This document shows, one piece after another, positions 1 through 8,865 of a stretch of 64,000 nt of DNA. The notes beneath the pieces are model-generated. The model saw nothing but the letters and a program-made list of their open reading frames with translations, was not told the origin of the DNA and made no database searches. The position numbers and the translations under genes are program-made. The stretch lies in the NCBI RefSeq assembly GCF_900107935.1, contig NZ_FNVG01000004.1:186001-250000 (forward strand). The letters are read 5' to 3'. The DNA comes from Vibrio hangzhouensis. GTDB lineage: Bacteria > Pseudomonadota > Gammaproteobacteria > Enterobacterales > Vibrionaceae. Each line of letters opens with the position of its first letter. The stretch's first letter is position 1.

Positions 1-2
1 TG

Positions 3-1412
3 TTATGCCTCCTTTGCCATCAATACGGCCGGTAAACGCACAGTTTTGTAGAGATTAAACACCATCAAAAACAGCCCAAGTACAAACAAACTGCCGCCAA
101 AGAAACGCAGAAATAACCAGGGAGCTTTGAAATTCATCGCTTCAACAAAGCTATATAGCAGTTCACCGTTATTGCTTTGCGCCAACCACATATACCCTTC
201 ACCAATTCCCGCTACCCATAATGCAACGGCGTAAAGCGCCACCCCCGAGTGTGCCAGCCAAAAATGCCACTTAATCAAACGAGAGGACCAGAGTTCTGTC
301 TTCCCCCAAAGTCGAGGGATAAAATAGTAAAACACCGCGATACCTGACATTCCGACCCATCCCAACGCACCAGAATGCACATGACCAATCACCCATTCAG
401 AATTATGCGCTATCATGTTGAACCAGCGTATCGCAAGCAACGGCCCCTCAAACGTAGCCAGACAGTAATAAAGAATGGCCGAGAAGAAAAACAGCATGAT
501 GTAGTCAGATTTGAGCTTAGTTTTATTCTGCAACAGGGTCATGGCGCTATTGAAAGCCCCACCCCAGGATGGAAGCCAGAGGATCAGAGACATGACAATA
601 CCAATGTTCTGAACCCACACTGGAACTGAAGAATAGATGAGGTGATGCGTTCCCGCCCAGGTATAGAATCCAACCAACCCCCAGAAGTGAATCACCGACA
701 GGCGATAAGAGTATATGGGCCGCTGTGACACCTTCGGAATAAAATAGTAATTCATGCCAATCACACCTGCGGTAAGCAAGAACCCGACAGCGTTGTGCCC
801 CCACCACCACTGAACGATTGCATCCTGAGCCCCTGCAAACACGGAGTACGACTTCATCAGCGAAGCAGGCATGGCTAAATTGTTAACAATGAAGATCATC
901 GCGATTACGATGATAAACGCTGCAAAAAACCAGTTAGCAACAAAAATATGCTGCACTTTGCGTTTGGCTATCGTGCCAAAAAAAAGCACTGCGTACAGAA
1001 CCCACACCAAAACGATGAGCAGATCAATGGGCCACTCTAGTTCTGCATACTCTTTCGACGTGGTATACCCTAGCGGCAGGGACAGGAGAGCCAATAGCAG
1101 AATCACCTGCCAACCCCAGAACACCATCCAAGACAGACTTTTGTTGAATAACACGCACTGGCCCGTCCGCTGGACGATATAGAGTGATGTTCCCATCAGG
1201 ATATTGACGACAAAACCATAGATGACACCCGAAGTATGCAGCGGCCTCAGTCTGCCAAACTGAATATACTCCGAATTCATGTTGAGGACCGGCCAGTAAA
1301 GTTGGGCTGCCAAAATCACACCGATGACCATCCCTGCCACGGCCCAAATGACGGCAGCAACAATAAAATATTTGACCACTTTGGTTTCATAATGAAGCGC
1401 ACTCGTATTCAC
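3..1412 (-). CDS. ccoN: cbb3-type cytochrome c oxidase subunit I (CcoN-like)
   Basis: Catalytic haem-copper subunit of a C-type (cbb3) terminal oxidase in the inner membrane. Conserved histidines are visible in RPLHTSGVIYGF (low-spin haem), WGHNAVGF (CuB), a THHL pair and VIGHVHSG, with about 12 hydrophobic segments. I chose the GTG at 1412 because AAGGAG lies 6 nt upstream. An ATG 12 codons earlier (1448) would overlap the cytochrome c gene and lacks a clear ribosome site. The gene follows that cytochrome gene closely on the same strand and stops 3 bases from the window edge, so a ccoO-like gene may lie just outside. It may be a second, accessory cbb3 set, because a monohaem cytochrome rather than ccoO precedes it. 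Confidence 0.88.
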   Translation of the reverse strand: MNTSALHYETKVVKYFIVAAVIWAVAGMVIGVILAAQLYWPVLNMNSEYIQFGRLRPLHTSGVIYGFVVNILMGTSLYIVQRTGQCVLFNKSLSWMVFWGWQVILLLALLSLPLGYTTSKEYAELEWPIDLLIVLVWVLYAVLFFGTIAKRKVQHIFVANWFFAAFIIVIAMIFIVNNLAMPASLMKSYSVFAGAQDAIVQWWWGHNAVGFLLTAGVIGMNYYFIPKVSQRPIYSYRLSVIHFWGLVGFYTWAGTHHLIYSSVPVWVQNIGIVMSLILWLPSWGGAFNSAMTLLQNKTKLKSDYIMLFFFSAILYYCLATFEGPLLAIRWFNMIAHNSEWVIGHVHSGALGWVGMSGIAVFYYFIPRLWGKTELWSSRLIKWHFWLAHSGVALYAVALWVAGIGEGYMWLAQSNNGELLYSFVEAMNFKAPWLFLRFFGGSLFVLGLFLMVFNLYKTVRLPAVLMAKEA

Positions 1413-1422
1413 CTGGCTCTCC

Positions 1423-1767
1423 TTATTGACGTTGTTCTTGGACGCCAAGTTTTGAATAGTAGTAGGCGATATCGGAGATATCCTGATCGCTCAACGCATC
1501 TGCTTGCTGCTGCATCAGTACAGCGAGACCTCCGGAACGTTCTCGTGTCTGATAACTTCTCAGTGCCGTGATTAAGTACGCCATTTTTTGGCCACGTAAG
1601 TTGGGGTAGGATTCGATGCTTGAAATGCCATCTTCACCATGACAGGTCATACAGGTTTTGGCTTTTTGCTCACCAATAGAAAACTTCTCATCTGCAGCTA
1701 AGGGATGCGTCCACAAAAATGCACTAAGGAAATACAAGACCGAGCGTAGCGGGAGATGTTTACCCAT
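1423..1767 (-). CDS. periplasmic monohaem class I cytochrome c
   Basis: A 114-residue electron carrier with an N-terminal export signal (hydrophobic residues about 9-24) and one haem-binding CMTCH motif at residues 39-43. A methionine in the C-terminal half could be the sixth ligand. The start at 1767 is fixed by a strong AGGAGGAAC site; the longer reading frame upstream has no such signal. It lies 10 bp ahead of the CcoN-like gene and is probably co-transcribed. It may therefore donate electrons to that oxidase or replace a CcoP function. The family is that of c553/c4-half cytochromes; the partner is inferred from context only. Confidence 0.82.
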   Translation of the reverse strand: MGKHLPLRSVLYFLSAFLWTHPLAADEKFSIGEQKAKTCMTCHGEDGISSIESYPNLRGQKMAYLITALRSYQTRERSGGLAVLMQQQADALSDQDISDIAYYYSKLGVQEQRQ

Positions 1768-1932
1768 GACAAAGTTCCTCCTAGACCGGGAGATATGACC
1801 CAGACTACAATTCGACGGTGAATCACTTTTTTGTATTGCTAGCCGAAACAGAACGTTATGCACTAAGGAATGAATTGAAGCGTGGACAACATAAGCCGAC
1901 TAGGCTGTTGTACGCATGGAAACACCAAAAGT

Positions 1933-1945
1933 GACAATTATTGTC
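1933..1945. promoter_or_regulatory. 13-bp perfect inverted repeat upstream of cytochrome c/ccoN
   Basis: GACAAT and ATTGTC arms around a single T, in the 190-bp gap before the cytochrome c gene. It has operator-like symmetry but matches no regulator box I recognise, and no FNR box was found here. Confidence 0.25.
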
Positions 1946-2048
1946 TTTAAACCATAGAAAGGGCATGAGGGATATTCAAACTTTGAACAAGCTTGAACAC
2001 CCCTTAGAGGATTACAGAACCGAGTGTCTAACGGATAAAACCTTCAAC

Positions 2049-2723
2049 TCATGCAAATAAAGTGTCTTTGAGGTGCAACAACGAAGTCACTTCGTAGTTG
2101 GGTTGTATGCCTTCTGGTGTGGAGGCGCCCTGAGTATTGAGCCAACACGTTTCGATACCAAAGTTAATGCCACCTAACACATCAGAATGAGGGTTGTCCC
2201 CAACCATCAGCACGCGCGATTTACATGGCAGCCCCATCAACTGGTGGGCATAATCAAAGATCCCTAGATCTGGCTTAGCCACCCCTACCTCTTCAGATAT
2301 CACAACATGCTCAAAGTAATTTGTTAGCCCCGTGCGCTCCAGACGAATGGCTTGTAATTCGGTAAAACCATTGGTGATGATGCCAAGCTTCGCTTTTCCA
2401 GACAGAGCGTCTAGCAATTCTTTCGCTCCGGGAAGCAAGGTACAAATGTCCGCCATCGCCTGAAGAAATGCACTATTCAACTCAAAAGGCGTGACCCCGA
2501 GTTTTGCAGCCCAGCCTTCAAAGCGGATATGCTTAAGCTCATCAGCCGTGATTTTTCCTTCCTGGTAATCAACCCACAAGGGTTTATTAATCAATTGATA
2601 GGCGTTGTAATCATCGCGGGTAAAATCCACGCCAAAACGTTCAAACATTAACTGCATTCCACCAAAAGAATCAAAGTGGAATAACGTTTCATCGGCGTCA
2701 AAAAGGATCCAGTCGTACTTCAT
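2049..2723 (-). CDS. yjjG: YjjG-type pyrimidine 5'-nucleotidase (HAD superfamily)
   Basis: A 224-residue cytosolic HAD phosphatase. The nucleophile motif FDADETLF sits at residues 8-15, motif II is IITNGF and motif IV is VGDNPHSD. Length and motifs match YjjG, which dephosphorylates dUMP, dTMP and non-canonical pyrimidine monophosphates to keep them out of DNA. It is a single gene with no obvious operon partners, divergent from the small ORF at 2926. Confidence 0.88.
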   Translation of the reverse strand: MKYDWILFDADETLFHFDSFGGMQLMFERFGVDFTRDDYNAYQLINKPLWVDYQEGKITADELKHIRFEGWAAKLGVTPFELNSAFLQAMADICTLLPGAKELLDALSGKAKLGIITNGFTELQAIRLERTGLTNYFEHVVISEEVGVAKPDLGIFDYAHQLMGLPCKSRVLMVGDNPHSDVLGGINFGIETCWLNTQGASTPEGIQPNYEVTSLLHLKDTLFA

Positions 2724-2925
2724 TGTTATCGTGTTCCCGTGTAAATGGCAGTCAGATTATATCTCTCCTCCTTCATATGACAAACAGAGAAGTCACAACA
2801 ACATTGGCTTACAAAAGGAAAATCAATGTATGCACATTATGCATAGATTGATTCACAAAATGTCATTTGAGTCATAACGCTGCGATCATTACACTGCGCG
2901 CTCTTTATTAACCCAATTTGAGCGT

Positions 2926-3106
2926 CATGTTTTCACAATCCATCTTTGCTCAGTTATTGAGAATGACATTGCTATTGGCCATGTCACTGACGGTGGTACA
3001 TCACTCCCCCGCCTTGCTCGAGCTTATAGCCCGACAAGCGGTGCACTCTGGCTGTCACCAACAGAACCCGTCAGACAACATAGAACACTCTCAACACCAC
3101 CATTAG
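2926..3106 (+). CDS. small membrane or exported protein with His/Cys-rich tail
   Basis: About 59 residues from the ATG at 2926; an in-frame TTG at 2918 gives 62. One hydrophobic segment is followed by a tail with one Cys and several His, ending HSQHHH. The MFS carrier starts 13 bp later on the same strand, so the two are probably co-transcribed. The tail suggests metal binding, but I recognise no family. It is small enough that its coding status is not certain. Confidence 0.45.
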
Positions 3107-3119
3107 AGCTTAATCATCC

Positions 3120-4328
3120 ATGAGTATTTTTCGCTTTCCAGCTTTAGTTTGGCTGGGTATTGGCATTCTGATTGTCAGCCTGGGCATTCGGCAATCCTTT
3201 GGCATTTTTATGATGCCGATTTCGGAGCACTTCCAAACCGGTCGGGAGTTCTTTAGCTTTGCCATCGCAATACAAAACCTTCTATTTGGCTTGTTCCAGC
3301 CATTTGTCGGTATGGCAGCAGATAAATGGGGCTCAAAGCGGGTCATCTTGCTCGGCGCCATCGCCTACTCACTGGGTCTCTACCTGACCTCAATAACTAC
3401 GGAAGCAAGCGTCCTGTATTTCTCTTTAGGCGCACTCGTAGGACTGGGGCTCAGTGCAACAAGCTACGTTATTGTATTAGGTGCCGTCGCCAAAGTAGTT
3501 CCTGCTGAGCACGCAGCTAAGGCATTTGGCCTGACAACAGCTGCGGGATCTTTCGGTATGTTTGCCATGATTCCCGGTGCTCAAATGATGCTCCAGGACA
3601 TGGGCTGGCAAGGTGCACTGCAAGGCTTTGCGGCATTGTGCACATTGATGGTCGCATTTTCACTGTTTATGAAATCAGCGCGAAGCAACGCCAGAAAAAC
3701 ACAGCAAACTGAGTCTGACGACCTGACATTAAAACAAGCACTCAAAGAAGCCTTTCATCACAAAGGCTACTGGCTGATTCACGCGGGTTTCTTTGTCTGT
3801 GGCTTCCACGTCATGTTTATCGCAACGCACTTACCTAGCTATCTTGCAGACAAACACTTACCTGCCAGCAGCGCAGCTCTGGCTTTGGCCTATGTCGGCA
3901 TTTTCAATATTTTTGGTTCCTATTTCTGGGGACTGATGGGCGACAAATTCAGCAAACGCCATGTGATGTCAATGCTTTACCTATTCAGAACTGTTGTCAT
4001 CGCTGCATTCGTTACCCTTCCGGTAACCGAGCACACCGCAGCTCTGTTTGGCGGCGCAATTGGTTTTTGTTGGTTAGGTACCGTTCCTCTGACTTCCGGG
4101 TTAGTTCGCCAAATCTTTGGTGCACGCTATCTATCCACATTGTATGGACTGGTATTTTTTACCCATCAGGTCGGAAGCTTCTTAGGGGCATGGGTTGGCG
4201 GCAGAATCTATGACTATTATGGGTCGTACGAACCGATTTGGTGGTCTACCGTTGTGCTGGCTTTCGTTGCGGCATTAATTCATCTTCCAATCAATGACAA
4301 ACCGTTACGTGTCGCTTCTGCTGTTTAG
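3120..4328 (+). CDS. major facilitator superfamily transporter
   Basis: A 402-residue inner-membrane carrier with 12 hydrophobic segments in two halves and a basic central loop (around residues 180-215). It has the MFS motif-A-like loop GMAADKWGSKR after helix 2. The sequence style (LGIRQSFGIFMMPI at the N-terminus) resembles the monocarboxylate/oxalate-formate branch, so an organic anion is a plausible substrate; this is inference. A hairpin terminator follows directly. Confidence 0.85.
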   Translation: MSIFRFPALVWLGIGILIVSLGIRQSFGIFMMPISEHFQTGREFFSFAIAIQNLLFGLFQPFVGMAADKWGSKRVILLGAIAYSLGLYLTSITTEASVLYFSLGALVGLGLSATSYVIVLGAVAKVVPAEHAAKAFGLTTAAGSFGMFAMIPGAQMMLQDMGWQGALQGFAALCTLMVAFSLFMKSARSNARKTQQTESDDLTLKQALKEAFHHKGYWLIHAGFFVCGFHVMFIATHLPSYLADKHLPASSAALALAYVGIFNIFGSYFWGLMGDKFSKRHVMSMLYLFRTVVIAAFVTLPVTEHTAALFGGAIGFCWLGTVPLTSGLVRQIFGARYLSTLYGLVFFTHQVGSFLGAWVGGRIYDYYGSYEPIWWSTVVLAFVAALIHLPINDKPLRVASAV

Positions 4329-4354
4329 TGGCAAAGCAACAAAATAAACATCAC

Positions 4355-4383
4355 AAAAGCCAGTATCTTGCATGCTGGCTTTT
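4355..4383 (+). terminator. terminator of MFS gene
   Basis: AAAAGCCAG and CTGGCTTTT arms around an 11-nt loop, ending in a short T run. Confidence 0.65.
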
Positions 4384-4439
4384 CGTTATCTAGCATTAGG
4401 TTAGTTGGGTATTGGCACTAATTGCTGTGGAGGCATTAA

Positions 4440-4754
4440 ATGGAAGTTGAGCATCATGAACCCGTCGAAGACTCACAACTTATCAAATGGCTCACTCTTC
4501 ACTTAAATAAAAGGATCAGTGACAAACAAGTCTCGGCTGATGAAACAACGTCCATCTATCTCGATCGTCAGGATGTACTGGCACTCAGTCGGCTTATCAC
4601 CTTATTCTTTAGTGAAGAACAGATCCCCCATAGCGACAAAAATTATGCGGTAACAATCGGACTCATAGAGGGACATCGCCGCGGTGAAGAGATAACGCCT
4701 GAGGAAGCTTTAGACTACCTGAAAGAATGTGCGTTCCTGTTCCGGCACCAATAA
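4440..4754 (+). CDS. uncharacterised 104-residue protein
   Basis: A soluble, acidic, mostly helical protein with no signal peptide or membrane segment. It starts at an ATG preceded by GGAGG. I recognise no domain. It stands alone between the MFS terminator and the convergent pst operon. Its clean ribosome site and balanced composition support a real gene. Confidence 0.7.
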   Translation: MEVEHHEPVEDSQLIKWLTLHLNKRISDKQVSADETTSIYLDRQDVLALSRLITLFFSEEQIPHSDKNYAVTIGLIEGHRRGEEITPEEALDYLKECAFLFRHQ

Positions 4755-4779
4755 AAAAAGCCCCTCACGAAGAGGGGCA
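4754..4779 (-). terminator. terminator of pst operon
   Basis: GCCCCTC/GAGGGGC stem with a 5-nt loop. On the minus strand it is followed by six or more T, so it ends transcription coming from pstB and may also stop the facing gene. Confidence 0.75.
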
Positions 4780-4905
4780 ATAGTACCATCGCTTATAGTT
4801 ATAGTGATATGCCAGTAAATTCTGTCATTCGCTAATGCTAGGATTCAAACTGAATCGTGCGATAAAAAGAAATTGTGTTCAATGTTTGTTAGCTTCATGC
4901 TGGCA

Positions 4906-5655
4906 TTAACCAAAGTCACCGTTTACGTAACCTTGCGTACGGTCATCACGTGGGTTTGAGAAGATAACCTGTGTCTCATTGTGCTCAACCAACTCACCCA
5001 TCAGGAAGAATGCTGTGCGGTCTGAAATACGGCGCGCCTGCTGCATAGAGTGTGTCACGATCACGATGGTGTAGTCTTTCTTCAGTTCTTCCATCAGTTC
5101 TTCGATTTTGTGTGTTGCAATCGGGTCAAGTGCTGATGTTGGTTCGTCCATTAAGATAACATCCGGCTCCATAGCGATGGTACGCGCAATACATAAACGT
5201 TGCTGCTGACCGCCTGACAAACCAAATGCATGTGACTTAAGACGGTCTTTCACTTCATCCCAGAGCGCTGCACCGCGCAGAGAGCGCTCAACTACTTCAT
5301 CAATGTGCTTCTTGTCTTTGATGCCTTGAGCACGCAGGCCGTAAGCCACGTTCTCATAGATGCTCATTGGGAATGGATTTGGCTTTTGGAATACCATTCC
5401 AACCTTAATGCGAAGATCAGCCACGTCGATATTGCCGTAGATGTCCGTGCCATCCATCTCCAGTTTGCCGTTGATCTTAACGCCTTCGATCAAGTCGTTC
5501 ATACGGTTCAGACAACGAAGCAATGTCGATTTACCACAACCTGACGGACCGATTAGTGCGGTCACCTGACGGGTGGGAATTGGTAGATTAATAGACTTAA
5601 GCGCCTGATTTTCACCATAAAATAGGTTTAGATTTTCAATGTTAAACTTGTTCAT
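4906..5655 (-). CDS. pstB: phosphate ABC transporter ATP-binding protein PstB
   Basis: ATPase of the high-affinity phosphate importer. Walker [10 protein letters not shown], signature LSGGQQQR, Walker B VILMDEP and the switch His in THSMQQA are all present. I chose the ATG at 5655 (249 residues, the usual PstB length). The frame is open back to a TTG at 5751 that abuts the pstA stop, but those extra 32 residues do not look like PstB. It is the last gene of pstSCAB, with a terminator downstream. Confidence 0.95.
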   Translation of the reverse strand: MNKFNIENLNLFYGENQALKSINLPIPTRQVTALIGPSGCGKSTLLRCLNRMNDLIEGVKINGKLEMDGTDIYGNIDVADLRIKVGMVFQKPNPFPMSIYENVAYGLRAQGIKDKKHIDEVVERSLRGAALWDEVKDRLKSHAFGLSGGQQQRLCIARTIAMEPDVILMDEPTSALDPIATHKIEELMEELKKDYTIVIVTHSMQQARRISDRTAFFLMGELVEHNETQVIFSNPRDDRTQGYVNGDFG

Positions 5656-5751
5656 TTTGTTAATCTCTAAATTCTTTGTCGTGTCATCTTGTCTGTCTAT
5701 CAGGGTCGGTTCTTTGTGTTCTGACCGAGCCTGAGACAAGCACTTTCTCAA

Positions 5752-6615
5752 TTAATACGTTGCTGTGTTGAAGCGGCTGGCAATCAGTTTGGTAACCATA
5801 TTGATCAACAGTACCACGACAATCAAGACCGTCGCTGTGCCGTAAGCCTGGTTCCACTCTTCAATCGTGAACAGTTCCGTTGTGAGTTTATATAGGTGAA
5901 CCGTTAAGGTACGACCCGAATCCAATAGCGAGTCTGGTATACGAGCCACCATACCTGCTGTCAGGAATACCGGCGCTGATTCGCCGATGACACGACCAAT
6001 ACTCAGAATGACCGATGTTAAAATGCCAGGTATCGCACTTGGTAAAATCAAGCGCCAGATAGTGTAGATTTTTGAAGCACCCAAACCGTAAGAGCCTTCA
6101 CGGTAAGTTTGCGGTACCGCCATTAGGGCTTCTTCTGTTGTACGTATGATAACCGGCAGGATCAGGATACTGAGCGTCAGTGCACCCGACAAAATCGAGA
6201 AGCCAAGACCCAGGATGACTACGAAAAACGTCATACCAAACAGACCGAAAATGATCGATGGAATGCCCGCCAGCGATTCGGTACAGAATCGAATCACTTT
6301 AACCAACTTGCTGCCAACTTTGGCATACTCAGTCAGGTAGATAGCGGTCATAATACCCAGGGGCGCAGCAACTGAGATAGACGCAATAACCATGTAGACC
6401 GTCGAAACGATCATTGGAAAAATACCGTGCTCATCACCCGTACGCGTATAATTGTCCGTGATAAAGCTCCAGTTCACATGCTGAAGTCCATTCGACAAAA
6501 TGTACCAGATAATCCAGAACAAGAAGCCTACGGTTAACGCTGCGGCTGTCCAGACCAATGCATTTAGTACTGCGTCTTTATTTTGACGAGCCTGTTTTAG
6601 TTTTACTTTATCCAT
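5752..6615 (-). CDS. pstA: phosphate ABC transporter permease PstA
   Basis: A 287-residue inner-membrane permease with about six transmembrane segments. The EAA-type cytoplasmic loop reads REGSYGLGASKIYTIWRLI. It starts 5 bp after pstC and pairs with PstC to form the phosphate channel. Confidence 0.95.
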   Translation of the reverse strand: MDKVKLKQARQNKDAVLNALVWTAAALTVGFLFWIIWYILSNGLQHVNWSFITDNYTRTGDEHGIFPMIVSTVYMVIASISVAAPLGIMTAIYLTEYAKVGSKLVKVIRFCTESLAGIPSIIFGLFGMTFFVVILGLGFSILSGALTLSILILPVIIRTTEEALMAVPQTYREGSYGLGASKIYTIWRLILPSAIPGILTSVILSIGRVIGESAPVFLTAGMVARIPDSLLDSGRTLTVHLYKLTTELFTIEEWNQAYGTATVLIVVVLLINMVTKLIASRFNTATY

Positions 6616-6620
6616 AATAA

Positions 6621-7523
6621 TTACTTCGCTTTCTCACGGTTCAAGTAAAGCAGTACAGCGTTCAGAATCATGATGAACACCAGAAGTACCACACCCGTCG
6701 CATATAACGCGTTTGCGTGAACGCCACTTGCATACGACATTTCAATTGCGATGTTTGCTGTCAGAGTACGCGCGGAATCCAGGATACTACCCGGCATAGC
6801 AGGCGCATTACCCATCACCATGATGATCGCCATCGTCTCACCAAGTGCACGACCAATACCCAGAATCACACCCGTCATGATGCCTGAGCGAGCAGCAGGT
6901 ACTAATAGTTTGAAAATGGTGTAGATCTTCGACGCACCCAGAGCCAAAGAGCCTTCTTTATATGTGCGAGGAACAGCGCGAATCGACGTCTCCGATACTG
7001 TAATAACCGTCGGCAAAATCATCACACCCAGCACAATGATACCGGCAAGAATCGTGTTACCCGCAGGTACATTGAAAACTTGTTGGATAAGCGGAACGAT
7101 AATGACAAGACCAAAGAAGCCGTAGACGACCGAAGGAATACCAGCAAGAAGCTCAACCGCTGGTCGAATGATGTCTGCAAGACGTTTTGGCGCAATCTCT
7201 GCAATGAAGATAGCCGTTAGAACACCAATTGGCACACCAACTACTACCGCGCCAAGCGTTGACACAACCGAGGCTACAATCATCGTAGCCACACCATACA
7301 GCGCAGGTGGAATCCAGTTCTGGCCCAAAACGATGCCAGTTACTCCTGCTTGCTGAAATGCAGGAATACTTTCTTTGAAGATAAAGTAGGCAATCACGGC
7401 CAGAGAGACAATACCGATAATTGCACTAGTCAGGAAAAGTCCGTGGAAAATACGCTCTTTCCAATCAACTCGCTTTTGCGCTTTAAGGCGGCGAGTCGCT
7501 GACTGAGTCGCTTGGTTATTCAT
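6621..7523 (-). CDS. pstC: phosphate ABC transporter permease PstC
   Basis: A 300-residue permease with the EAA loop KEGSLALGASKIYTIFKLL. The ATG at 7523 has GAGAAG upstream; an in-frame ATG at 7553 has no ribosome site. It is separated from pstS by 125 bp containing a hairpin, so it is probably expressed at a lower level than pstS. Confidence 0.93.
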   Translation of the reverse strand: MNNQATQSATRRLKAQKRVDWKERIFHGLFLTSAIIGIVSLAVIAYFIFKESIPAFQQAGVTGIVLGQNWIPPALYGVATMIVASVVSTLGAVVVGVPIGVLTAIFIAEIAPKRLADIIRPAVELLAGIPSVVYGFFGLVIIVPLIQQVFNVPAGNTILAGIIVLGVMILPTVITVSETSIRAVPRTYKEGSLALGASKIYTIFKLLVPAARSGIMTGVILGIGRALGETMAIIMVMGNAPAMPGSILDSARTLTANIAIEMSYASGVHANALYATGVVLLVFIMILNAVLLYLNREKAK

Positions 7524-7597
7524 AAGCTTCTCACTATTTGTTGCGATGGTCATAATAAGTTTCTACACGTCGAATAATCGAGTTAGACACAGAAAAG

Positions 7598-7622
7598 GCT
7601 CAGCCCAAAAGGTGGGCTGAGC
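7598..7622 (-). terminator. intra-operon hairpin between pstS and pstC
   Basis: A perfect 10-bp stem (GCTCAGCCCA/TGGGCTGAGC) with a 5-nt loop, followed on the minus strand by CTTTTC. It looks like a leaky terminator or 3'-stabilising hairpin that would make the binding protein more abundant than the permease. Confidence 0.6.
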
Positions 7623-7648
7623 AAGTATTTAGTATTTACTGTTACTGC

Positions 7649-8470
7649 TTAGTTGACAGAGATGTAACCTTTCTTCTCTACGATAGCCTGAGCTTCGTCA
7701 GCCAACATCCAATCAAGGAACTTCTGAGTTTCAGCAGTAGGCTTGCCTTCTTTATAGAGCACTAGGAAAGGACGAGCTACCTTGTAAGAGCCGTTCTTCA
7801 CGTTGTCTACGCTTGCTGGAGTACCGTCAATCTCTAGAGCATGAACAGACTCATCAACTGTGCCCAGAGAGATGTAACCGATAGCGTAAGGGTTACTAGC
7901 CACCATTGTTTTCAGTGCACCGTTACCGTTAGCAACTTGAGCACGTTGAGAGATAGCCGTTACTTTTATGCCGTTGATTTTTTGCTTAAGGCTCATGATG
8001 TCTTCGAATGCACCACGAGTACCAGAAGCCGTGTCACGTGTAATCGCCACGATTGGCTTGTCCGCGCCACCTACTTCTTTCCAGTTACTCACTTCACCTT
8101 TATAGATTGCCGTAACCTGAGCTGCCGTCAGACCTTTAAGGTCATTTGCTGGGTTCACTACAACCGCAATACCGTCACGAGCAACGACCTCTTCAACCAG
8201 CGTTGGCTCTTTCTCTTCAGGCTTAAGGTCACGAGAAGACATGCCTAGGTCAGCCGAACCGTCTTTCGCCGCTCGAACACCTGCAGAAGAACCTGGTCCT
8301 TGGACTTCAATGAATACGTTGGAGTTCGACTTCATGTATGTTTCAGAGAAAACTTCCATCAGTGGAGTTACACTGCTAGAACCTACCGCAGAGATAGTTT
8401 CTTTAGCTGAAGCTGGAGTCACTGCCAGTGCGCCTAGTAGTGCGATTGCACCGATAACTGTCTTTTTCAT
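7649..8470 (-). CDS. pstS: periplasmic phosphate-binding protein PstS
   Basis: A 273-residue substrate-binding protein with a classic Sec signal (MKKTVIGAIALLGALAVTPASA). Phosphate-contacting motifs include GSSSVTPL, GSSAG and TRDTASGTRGAFE. The start at 8470 has AAAGGAAAT upstream; the 28 earlier residues of the open frame are not signal-like. It is the first gene of the pst operon. CTGTCAT-type repeats in front suggest PhoB control. Confidence 0.95.
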   Translation of the reverse strand: MKKTVIGAIALLGALAVTPASAKETISAVGSSSVTPLMEVFSETYMKSNSNVFIEVQGPGSSAGVRAAKDGSADLGMSSRDLKPEEKEPTLVEEVVARDGIAVVVNPANDLKGLTAAQVTAIYKGEVSNWKEVGGADKPIVAITRDTASGTRGAFEDIMSLKQKINGIKVTAISQRAQVANGNGALKTMVASNPYAIGYISLGTVDESVHALEIDGTPASVDNVKNGSYKVARPFLVLYKEGKPTAETQKFLDWMLADEAQAIVEKKGYISVN

Positions 8471-8536
8471 CACAATTTCCTTTATTGGCGTTATTGCCGA
8501 GTTTCGTTTGAACGCTGACAAGATTAGTGCCCGAAT

Positions 8537-8708
8537 ATGACAGTTGTGTTTCACTTAGTTGAAAGGTGTATGACACATGACAGAAGTGTCGAAGGTAAGT
8601 TTTGGGGTAACGTCACTATAATTCAGTATGTTAGGTTAAATTTTGAGTCATAGCTTCAATATGACAGTCACAATTATTACAGTTTCCACCTGTCACAATA
8701 GATGTCAT
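8537..8708 (-). promoter_or_regulatory. Pho-box-like repeats upstream of pstS
   Basis: CTGTCAT-type heptamers recur here. On the minus strand they lie at 8537-8543, at 8570-8583 (two back to back) and at 8661-8667. On the plus strand CTGTCAC starts at 8690 and ATGTCAT at 8702. PhoB boxes are CTGTCAT repeats 11 bp apart. The spacing here is not exact in any pair, so the region is supported as a PhoB target but the exact site is not fixed. Confidence 0.45.
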
Positions 8709-8832
8709 GTCTGAGGTTGTGAGGTTTTCAAGTCTTCACGGTGATTGCAAGCCAGACGATAGCGCTGAACCAGCATTGTTTGGAGACTTAGTTATAAAAA
8801 CCATTCCAAACCTGAGTTCGATTCTCAGAGAC

Positions 8833-8856
8833 AAAAAAGGCCTCATACAAGAGGCC
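8833..8856 (-). terminator. terminator of DEAD-box helicase gene
   Basis: GGCCTC/GAGGCC stem with a 6-nt loop, followed on the minus strand by six T. It lies 10 bp beyond the helicase stop. Confidence 0.7.
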
Positions 8857-8865
8857 CAAGAAAGG

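Noticed and set aside
1955..1985. TTGAAC repeats near 1960-2000 as another TetR operator
   Set aside because: The copies are in direct, not inverted, orientation and do not form TTGAAC-N4-GTTCAA.
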